NCBI GenBank assembly: GCA_041879295.1
Contig: CP047152.1
Coordinates: 1,369,501 to 1,433,500 of the forward strand
DNA from: Pseudomonas putida
Lineage (GTDB): Bacteria; Pseudomonadota; Gammaproteobacteria; Pseudomonadales; Pseudomonadaceae
DNA length: 64,000 bases
Direction of reading: 5' to 3'
Positions within the stretch are counted from its first letter, which is position 1. Each line of letters starts with the position of its first letter. This document shows, piece by piece, positions 58,465 to 64,000 of this stretch. The position numbers and the translations under genes were made by a program. A model generated the notes under the pieces. It saw only the letters and a list, made by a program, of their open reading frames with translations. It searched no databases and was not told the DNA's origin.

Positions 58465-59586
58465 ATGAAGCGACTGGCTGGTCTTTCCGCCCTTGCCCTG
58501 ATTATCTCCAGCACCAGCGGGTGTGGCTGGCTGTGGGGCGAGGATGGCTATTTCCGCGACCGCGGCAGTGACTACCTGCAGGCGCACCCGACCGCGCCGA
58601 TGCAACTGCCGCCGGACGCCAGCAACGTCAAGCGCCTTGACCCGCTGCTGCCGATTCCGCGTAACGTCGCTGACGATAACGTCGCGGGTGAGTTCGAAGT
58701 GCCTCGCCCGCAACCGCTGACTGGCGGTGCCGCCCAGGTTACCGACTACAGCCTGCAGCGCAGCGGCAGCAGCCGCTGGGTACTGGCCCAGCATTCGCCA
58801 GCCGAAGTGTGGCCGGTAGCCCGGCAGTTCTTCGAGGACAACGGCTTCCGCATTGCTGAAGAGCGCCCGCAGACAGGTGAGTTCAATACCACCTGGCAGC
58901 GTTTCGATGAGCTGTCGGCATCGCTTGGCCAGCGTCTGGCCAGCACTGCCAGCAGCGGTGACAGCGAGGTGCGTGTGCGTGTGCGCATGGAGCCTGGCGT
59001 GCAGCGCAACACCTCCGAGGTGTATGTGGTCAGCGTCGAGCGCCCGGCGGGCAGCACTGCCGATCCTGCGTTCCCGTCCACCTCCAGCAATATCGGCACC
59101 GATGCCCTGCTGGTCGACGAAATGCTTGCCAGCATGAACCGCAGCGCCGAGAAGGGTGGTTCGGTGTCGCTGCTGGCCGCGCGCGATTTCGACGCCCCAA
59201 GCCGCGTCAGCCTGAGTGAAGACGGCAGCGGCAACCCGGTGCTGTACCTGGGGTCTGACCTGGACCGCGCCTGGTCTGGCGTAGGCCGTGCCCTGGAGCA
59301 GGGTGGCGAATGGCGTGTTGAAGACATCAACCGCAGCCTGGGCCTGTACTACATCAACCTGTCCGAAAAGCCTGAAGACAAGCAGAACCAGCCTGGCTTC
59401 TTCAGCCGCCTGTTCGGCAGCGAGCCGACCAAGGAAGAGCGTGAAGCCCGTGCCGAGCGTTACCAGGTTCGCCTGAGCAAGGTGGGTGAGAGCGTGCAGG
59501 TCACGGTCGAGAAAAACATCAACACCGTGGCTCCGGCCGATGTCGCCCGCCGCGTGCTGAGCGCCATTCAGGACCACCTGGGCTAA
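58465..59586 (+). CDS. bamC: BamC outer-membrane assembly lipoprotein
   Basis: 373 residues; lipoprotein signal ends STSGC (lipidated Cys20). N-terminal unstructured part binds BamD; two helix-grip domains follow (VWPVARQFFEDNGFRIAEER; VSVERPAGSTADPAFP linker; YQVRLSKVGESVQVTVEKNI). Start is 15 bp after dapA. Confidence 0.93.
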   Translation: MKRLAGLSALALIISSTSGCGWLWGEDGYFRDRGSDYLQAHPTAPMQLPPDASNVKRLDPLLPIPRNVADDNVAGEFEVPRPQPLTGGAAQVTDYSLQRSGSSRWVLAQHSPAEVWPVARQFFEDNGFRIAEERPQTGEFNTTWQRFDELSASLGQRLASTASSGDSEVRVRVRMEPGVQRNTSEVYVVSVERPAGSTADPAFPSTSSNIGTDALLVDEMLASMNRSAEKGGSVSLLAARDFDAPSRVSLSEDGSGNPVLYLGSDLDRAWSGVGRALEQGGEWRVEDINRSLGLYYINLSEKPEDKQNQPGFFSRLFGSEPTKEEREARAERYQVRLSKVGESVQVTVEKNINTVAPADVARRVLSAIQDHLG

Positions 59587-60345
59587 GTGCGCTTCGCGGT
59601 ACTCGGAAGCGGCAGCCAAGGGAACGGCACGCTGATCGCCAGTGGTGACACGTTCATCCTGGTCGATTGCGGCTTTTCCCTGCGCGAAACCGAGCGGCGC
59701 CTGGCGCTGCTCGGCGTGTCGGCGGCCCAGCTCAGTGCGGTACTGGTCACCCACGAACATGCCGACCACGTGCATGGGGTCGGCTTGCTGTCACGGCGCT
59801 ACAATGTACCGGTCTACCTCAGCCAAGGGACCTTGCGCGGCATGCGCAAGCCGGTAGAGGTGGCCGGTTTTCTCGCTTGTGGCCAAAGCCTGCGCGTCGG
59901 CAGCCTGGAAGTAACCGCAGCGCGGGTCGAGCACGATGCTTACGAGCCATTGCAGTACGTGGTCAGCGATGGTCAGCGGCGTTTTGGCATGCTCACTGAC
60001 CTGGGTTCGTACGACGCGCTGCTGTTGGAGCGTTACCAGGGCCTGGATGCACTGCTGATCGAGGCCAACCACTGCCGCGACCTGCTGGCACGCGGTCACT
60101 ATCCGGCCTTTTTGAAGCAGCGGGTGGGTGGCATGCAAGGGCATTTGAACAACCACCAGGCCGCGCGCCTGGTGCACGAGTTGGGCTGGAACAACCTGCA
60201 ACACCTGGTGCTGGCCCACCTCAGCAGCAAGAACAACCTGCCACACTTGGCCCGCCAGTGCTTCGTCGACACCCTTGGGTGCGACCCGGACTGGCTCCAG
60301 GTGGCGAATCAGGAACACGGGCTCGACTGGCGCGAAATCGCCTAG
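59587..60345 (+). CDS. MBL-fold metallohydrolase (YycJ/PhnP-like)
   Basis: 252 residues. GTG start immediately after the bamC TAA, so translation is coupled. Zn motif THEHADHVHG (His56, His58, Asp60, His61), with a later His in LLIEANHCRDLL. YycJ-class proteins may process DNA or RNA ends; substrate unknown. The usual ribosome site is hidden in the end of bamC. Confidence 0.87.
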   Translation: MRFAVLGSGSQGNGTLIASGDTFILVDCGFSLRETERRLALLGVSAAQLSAVLVTHEHADHVHGVGLLSRRYNVPVYLSQGTLRGMRKPVEVAGFLACGQSLRVGSLEVTAARVEHDAYEPLQYVVSDGQRRFGMLTDLGSYDALLLERYQGLDALLIEANHCRDLLARGHYPAFLKQRVGGMQGHLNNHQAARLVHELGWNNLQHLVLAHLSSKNNLPHLARQCFVDTLGCDPDWLQVANQEHGLDWREIA

Positions 60346-60375
60346 CCCAACACCTCAAGCAAGCGGAGCCCAATC

Positions 60376-61086
60376 ATGGAAAAACGCGAAGAACTTTACC
60401 GCGGCAAGGCCAAATCGGTTTACAAGACCGACGACGCCGACCGCTTGATCCTGCTGTTCCGTAACGACACTTCGGCGTTCGACGGCAAGCGTATCGAACA
60501 ACTCGACCGCAAAGGCATGGTGAACAACAAGTTCAACGCCTTCATCATGCAGAAACTGGAAGAAGCCGGCGTGCCGACCCAGTTCGACAAGCTGCTGGGC
60601 GACAACGAGTGCCTGGTGAAGAAGCTGGACATGATCCCGGTCGAGTGCGTGGTGCGTAACTACGCTGCCGGCAGCCTGGTCAAGCGCCTGGGCGTGGAGG
60701 AGGGCATCAAGCTGGAGCCGTCCACCTTCGAGCTGTTCCTGAAGAACGACGAAAAGGGCGACCCCTTCATCAACGAATCCCACGTTGTCGCGTTCGGCTG
60801 GGGCACCGCCGAGCAGCTGGTAGAAATGAAGAAGCTGTCGTTGAAGGTCAACGAAGTGCTGAGCAAGCTGTTCGATGACGCCGGCCTGCTGCTGGTCGAC
60901 TTCAAGCTGGAGTTCGGCGTATTCCACGGCCAGATCGTGTTGGGCGACGAGTTCAGCCCGGACGGCTGCCGCCTGTGGGACAAAGAAACCCGTAAGAAGA
61001 TGGACAAGGACCGCTTCCGTCAGGGCCTGGGCGACGTGATCGAAGCCTACGAAGAAGTTGCCAAGCGCCTGGGCGTGCCGCTGTAA
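60376..61086 (+). CDS. purC: SAICAR synthetase PurC
   Basis: 236 residues. [20 protein letters not shown] at the start and [18 protein letters not shown] in the middle are family signatures. Step 8 of purine biosynthesis: CAIR + Asp + ATP to SAICAR. Last gene in the dapA-bamC-MBL run, 30 bp after MBL. Confidence 0.97.
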   Translation: MEKREELYRGKAKSVYKTDDADRLILLFRNDTSAFDGKRIEQLDRKGMVNNKFNAFIMQKLEEAGVPTQFDKLLGDNECLVKKLDMIPVECVVRNYAAGSLVKRLGVEEGIKLEPSTFELFLKNDEKGDPFINESHVVAFGWGTAEQLVEMKKLSLKVNEVLSKLFDDAGLLLVDFKLEFGVFHGQIVLGDEFSPDGCRLWDKETRKKMDKDRFRQGLGDVIEAYEEVAKRLGVPL

Positions 61087-61139
61087 GCGACGGGTTCACG
61101 CAAGCGCCTGATACCACGCGGTTTTTTTGAAAAAAAGGT

Positions 61140-61167
61140 TTGCGTTTTAAAAGAACGCTGGTATGAT
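61140..61167 (+). promoter_or_regulatory. Sigma-70 promoter of tRNA-Ser
   Basis: TTGCGT, 16-bp spacer, TATGAT, ten bases before the tRNA. Confidence 0.75.
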
Positions 61168-61177
61168 GCGCGGCATT

Positions 61178-61267
61178 GGAGAGATGCCGGAGTGGTCGAA
61201 CGGGACGGATTCGAAATCCGTTGTACTGGCAACAGTACCTAGGGTTCAAATCCCTATCTCTCCGCCA
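61178..61267 (+). tRNA. tRNA-Ser(CGA)
   Basis: 90 nt, class II with a long variable arm (TTGTACTGGCAACAGTACC). Anticodon CGA between GGATT and AATCC. CCA encoded. Reads UCG codons. Confidence 0.95.
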
Positions 61268-61275
61268 TACAAGAT

Positions 61276-61312
61276 CAAGCCCCTGGAAGCGAAAGCTTTC
61301 GGGGGCTTTTTC
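61276..61312 (+). terminator. Terminator of tRNA-Ser
   Basis: AAGCCCC-TGGAAGCGAAAGCTTTCG-GGGGGCTTTTT, with an internal CGAAAGCTTTCG stem and a T-run. Confidence 0.85.
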
Positions 61313-61320
61313 GTTGCGGC

Positions 61321-61593
61321 TTACTTTTTCATCATCCCCAACTCAGCATCATCCAGCAGCGCCTTGGCCATTGCGCTCAGGTAATGCGAGGCCCAGATCA
61401 GTTTCTGGTCGCCGTCCATCAGGCCGGTGATGATCAGGTCGCGCACGTAACCCATCAGTTCGGAGGCCTGCTCGCGGGCGTCCTGGCAGGGGATGCCGGG
61501 CTCGATGCGGAACAGCGGGTGGGTGTTGTTTTCGCCTTGGTAGAAGCAGGTCTTGCCGACTGTGGTGGGTTCTGGTGTGTTGTCGGTGGGCAT
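61321..61593 (-). CDS. Small DUF3077-like protein
   Basis: 90 residues: FYQGENNTHPLFRIEPGIPC, a central helix (AREQASELMGYVRDLIITGL) and a C-terminal SHYLSAMAKALLDDAELGMM. The pattern FxVxPGIxCxDA...ASxLL...AKALLDD matches DUF3077, a Pseudomonas family of unknown role. Own weak ribosome site (GGGAA). Confidence 0.75.
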   Translation of the reverse strand: MPTDNTPEPTTVGKTCFYQGENNTHPLFRIEPGIPCQDAREQASELMGYVRDLIITGLMDGDQKLIWASHYLSAMAKALLDDAELGMMKK

Positions 61594-61630
61594 TGTTTTG
61601 TTTCCCTGGATTTTGGGTTGCCTGGGCTGG

Positions 61631-61722
61631 CCTCTTCGCGGGCTCGCCCGCTCCCACAGGTACTGTGCAGTGCGTGACGGCTGTGATGACCCTGTGGGAG
61701 CGGGCGTGCCCGCGAAGAGGCC
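61631..61722. repeat. REP element pair between two small DUF genes
   Basis: CCTCTTCGCGGGCTCGCCCG ... GGGCGTGCCCGCGAAGAGGC, an inverted pair with about 50 bp between. Confidence 0.9.
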
Positions 61723-61729
61723 TGACCTG

Positions 61730-61993
61730 CTAATGCAAGGTGTGAGGCTCTGTGGGTAAATGCGGCCGCATCTGCAACTGCATCAACGCCGACTCGACCA
61801 GCCCCTGTACCGCTTCCATTTCATGAATTACGGCCTGCATCACGATCGAGCTGTGGGCGGTAGGTTCGAGTTGCACGGATTGGCGGGCCACGGACAGGGC
61901 GCAGAGCACGTACTCTGAAGACTGGACCAGGGTGTCTTGCAGGATCTGGGTGGAATCGGGGGAGTAGGGCGGATCGGGGACTGTCTTGCGCAT
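61730..61993 (-). CDS. Small DUF6124-like protein
   Basis: 87 residues, AAGGAG seven bases upstream of the ATG. Two helical stretches (DTLVQSSEYVLCALSVARQS and VMQAVIHEMEAVQGLVESAL) resemble the DUF6124/DUF3077 group of small Pseudomonas proteins. Likely paralogous or at least functionally similar to the neighbour across the REP pair. Function unknown. Confidence 0.65.
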   Translation of the reverse strand: MRKTVPDPPYSPDSTQILQDTLVQSSEYVLCALSVARQSVQLEPTAHSSIVMQAVIHEMEAVQGLVESALMQLQMRPHLPTEPHTLH

Positions 61994-62633
61994 GTAAGCT
62001 CCTTGGGTAGTGGAGCCGCCTGGCAACGCTGTCAAACGAATGGAGGCAGCTATACATGGGTTGACAGACCGGTACCCAAGGACCCGGCGCACACGAATGT
62101 GCCCCATGCACAGCTGCCATTAAGCGCTGCAACGGAAACTTGAGTAGTCGGCCTGTCAAAGCCGGTCGCTGATTTCACAACGACGAGCCGAGACTAGAGC
62201 GCGACCGAATCCGTCGCAACCGTTTGAGCGGGTTGGAAGTATGTTTGGGAAACGCCCTACAAGGAAGGGGATAATTCTGAGTGCAAGTTGTAGGACGGAT
62301 TTCTACCAATACATCAGACAGGCTTCCTGCAACATTTTGTCTTGAACTGCCAATGGCACCTTAGGCTACAATGCGGCGCTCTGATACGCCACTCACGCCC
62401 AGGCCACACGCCGTAATGACTACGCGCGCTGGGCGATGAACTCTTCCTGACATGGATTCGTTGGATGCTTTGCGCCGTACTGGTCTCCCCCTGCGCCCCT
62501 CGCTGGACGGCTGAATTGTCGTCTGCGGCCAGTGCTGCGCACTTTCTGAAAACCCCGCACAACTTTGAATGCTGCCGCCAACCATTGGCTGCGGTACGCG
62601 GCTGTGCGCCCCACCGAAAATGGAGTGCTCCAC
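61994..62633. other. Interval of about 640 bp without a clear gene
   Basis: Between divergent small DUF and SH3 lipoprotein genes. It contains a -10-like TACAAT at 62367 with a distant TTGAAC (19 bp). A small stem (GTAG...CTAC at about 62291) sits in a stretch TGTAGGACGGATTTCTACC. Open frames here are antisense-like and unconvincing. It may hold a small RNA or long leader. Confidence 0.4.
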
Positions 62634-63494
62634 TTGCACAAGAAATTCGTCGCGTCCCTTCTGGCGGTCGCCATCGCCTCTACCACGGCCTGTGCACAGC
62701 TCGGTATCAGCAAAGAGCAAGCGGGCACCGTGATCGGTGGCCTGGCCGGTGTGGCCATCGGCTCGACCATGGGCAGTGGTAACGGCAAGATCGCCGCAGC
62801 CCTGATCGCGGGTGGCATCGGTGCCTACATGGGCAACCGTATCGGCCACATGCTGGACGAGAAGGACCAGCAGGCCCTGGCGCTGCGCACCCAGGAGGTG
62901 CTGAGCCAGCAGCAGACCACCGCCAGCGCCCAGCCGGTGACCTGGAAGTCCGACCATTCGGGTGCCACCGCGCAGATCGTGCCGGGCAAGGAATACACCA
63001 AGACCAAGCAGGTCGAGGTCAAGCGCGCGCCGAAGATCCAGGCGGTGCCGTCGATGAAGCTGATCAACGAGCCGTATGTGACCACCAGCGACAACCTCAA
63101 TGTGCGCGCCGCGCCCAATCAGACTGGCGAGAAGGTCGGCAGCCTGAAGAACCACACCGAATTCACCGCCGTGGGCTCCACCGGTGACTGGATCCTGGTC
63201 GGGCGCAAGGGTGTGACCGTTGGCTATGTGCACAAGAACTACGTCGAGCCCAAGGCCCAGGCCGTGGCCAAGCGCGTGACCCCGGCGGTGAACCTGGACG
63301 AGCTGGACGTTGCTGCCAGCAAGGAAACCCAAGGCTTCGACCTGGACTCGGTGCAGTCGCTGCCGACCCAGACAGTTGCCGCCGAAGCGGCCTGCCGCCC
63401 TGTCACCGTCAGCCTGAAATCGCAAAGCGGCAAGACTGAGCAAGAGCAGAACACCTTCTGCAAACAAGCCAATGGCACCTGGGAACTGATCTGA
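62634..63494 (+). CDS. Lipoprotein with glycine zipper and SH3 domain
   Basis: 286 residues from a TTG start with GGAG eight bases upstream; GTG or upstream starts would lengthen the signal. Signal HKKFVASLLAVAIASTTAC (Cys20). Glycine zipper about 30-75 (VIGGLAGVAIGSTMGSGNGK, AGGIGAYMGNRIGHMLDEKD). SH3b domain about 145-200 (NLNVRAAPNQTGEKVGSLKN). It is predicted to insert into or bridge the outer membrane. Followed within 10 bp by the next exported gene, so one operon. Confidence 0.8.
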   Translation: MHKKFVASLLAVAIASTTACAQLGISKEQAGTVIGGLAGVAIGSTMGSGNGKIAAALIAGGIGAYMGNRIGHMLDEKDQQALALRTQEVLSQQQTTASAQPVTWKSDHSGATAQIVPGKEYTKTKQVEVKRAPKIQAVPSMKLINEPYVTTSDNLNVRAAPNQTGEKVGSLKNHTEFTAVGSTGDWILVGRKGVTVGYVHKNYVEPKAQAVAKRVTPAVNLDELDVAASKETQGFDLDSVQSLPTQTVAAEAACRPVTVSLKSQSGKTEQEQNTFCKQANGTWELI

Positions 63495-63502
63495 GGAAAT
63501 CC

Positions 63503-64000
63503 ATGAAAAAGCACGCGCTCGCGCTGGCAGTGATCGGCGCTTGTGGTCTGGTACCGCAGGCGTTCGCCCATGAGCTGGCCTTTTCCAAGAAAGACAACAT
63601 CAAGGTCGAAGTGCCTGGGGATGCCACCAGCTGGTGCAAGCCCCAGGTCGACCTGACCATCACCCGCCCGGCGTGGGACAACCAGGAGCTGCTGTCTGGC
63701 CTGCTGACCAAGCTGCCGTTCGTGTTCGCCAAGGACTGCTCCACTGCCAAGGTGAGCTGGAAGGCGGTCGATGCCAAGGGCAACCTGTACGCCAGCGGCT
63801 CGGGCAATGCCAGCAACCTGGGGCTGGTCACCCTGGCGGCCGCGCCTGCCGCAGTTTCCCCTGCGCCGGTTGCAGCACCTGCGCCAGTGCCGGCACCTGT
63901 GCAGCCAGAAGCACCGGTTGCTGCTGCAGCGGCTTCAGCCCCTGCTGCTGAGCCAGCCCCGGCGGTAGTTGAAGCCGCACCCGCGAAAGCAGAAGCTACC
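63503..64000 (+). CDS. Exported Ala/Pro-rich protein (3' end outside window)
   Basis: 166 residues seen. Signal peptide about 1-22 (PQAFA-HE). A globular beta-rich part (about 23-110, with two Cys in SWCKPQVDL and AKDCSTAKV, possibly a disulfide) is followed by an Ala/Pro-rich linker (PAPVAAPAPVPAPVQPE). It continues past the right edge. Unrecognised; linked to the SH3 lipoprotein gene upstream. Confidence 0.75.
   Translation, partial: MKKHALALAVIGACGLVPQAFAHELAFSKKDNIKVEVPGDATSWCKPQVDLTITRPAWDNQELLSGLLTKLPFVFAKDCSTAKVSWKAVDAKGNLYASGSGNASNLGLVTLAAAPAAVSPAPVAAPAPVPAPVQPEAPVAAAAASAPAAEPAPAVVEAAPAKAEAT

Noticed and set aside
57529..59775. A 748-codon minus-strand open frame opposite dapA and bamC
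   Set aside because: Antisense to two well-identified genes, no ribosome site.

Overview
The window is a chromosomal segment of a fluorescent pseudomonad, almost certainly of the Pseudomonas putida group. The evidence is high-GC coding sequence, many P. putida-type REP repeats (GCGGG...CCCGC cores ending in CTCCCACAG or CTCCTACAG), and a known Pseudomonas gene order: oprH-phoPQ, dctA, rimO, mprF, proS, aspS-yebC-ruvCAB-ybgC-tolQRAB-pal-cpoB, queE-queC-tRNA-Lys, nadA, dapA-bamC-purC. Most of it is conserved core genome.

Layout. 1-4.6 kb: a phosphopantetheinyl transferase cut by the left edge, a dienelactone hydrolase, and the oprH-phoP-phoQ operon behind four phased GTTCAG repeats. 4.6-9 kb: dctA behind a sigma-54 promoter with two palindromic enhancer sites, then a minus-strand group (TrmO, DUF1456, RsuA-like pseudouridine synthase, GNAT). 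9-13.2 kb: a little-characterised set made of a Gly/His-repeat secreted protein, then a three-gene unit (DUF6502-like, DUF5666-like with a long KVE tail, outer-membrane protein). 13.2-21.5 kb: rimO, kup, the aminoacyl-phosphatidylglycerol pair acvB/mprF, and three self-contained initiator tRNA units. 21.6-30.5 kb: LexA-controlled dinB, a lipoprotein, proS, an OprD porin, HIT, slyX, a membrane-anchored cold-shock protein, Dps, an RHH protein and a zinc ribbon. 30.6-42.9 kb: aspS, yebC, ruvCAB, the whole Tol-Pal operon, queE, queC and tRNA-Lys.

42.9-45.26 kb is the one clear accessory stretch. It is lower in GC and holds a decayed polymorphic-toxin locus: a frameshifted glycine-zipper effector tip overlapping a three-TM putative immunity gene (GTGA overlap), followed by a diverged tandem copy of about 0.67 kb carrying only the 3' end of the toxin plus a second intact immunity gene. 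Remnants of other genes flank it.

45.3-64 kb: an atypical CDF transporter, a polyamine-type chemoreceptor (McpU-like) beside a PuuP-type putrescine importer, DUF945, nadA, a BepA-like M48 protease, a TusA-like protein, a PerM-family permease, bcp, gcvR, the dapA-bamC-MBL-purC run, tRNA-Ser(CGA), two small DUF genes, an SH3 lipoprotein, and an Ala/Pro-rich exported protein cut by the right edge.

Themes: envelope integrity and cationic-peptide/Mg2+ responses (OprH/PhoPQ, MprF/AcvB, Tol-Pal, BamC, BepA), nutrient sensing and uptake (DctA, OprD, McpU, PuuP, Kup), and nucleic-acid maintenance (RuvABC, DinB, TrmO, Que genes).
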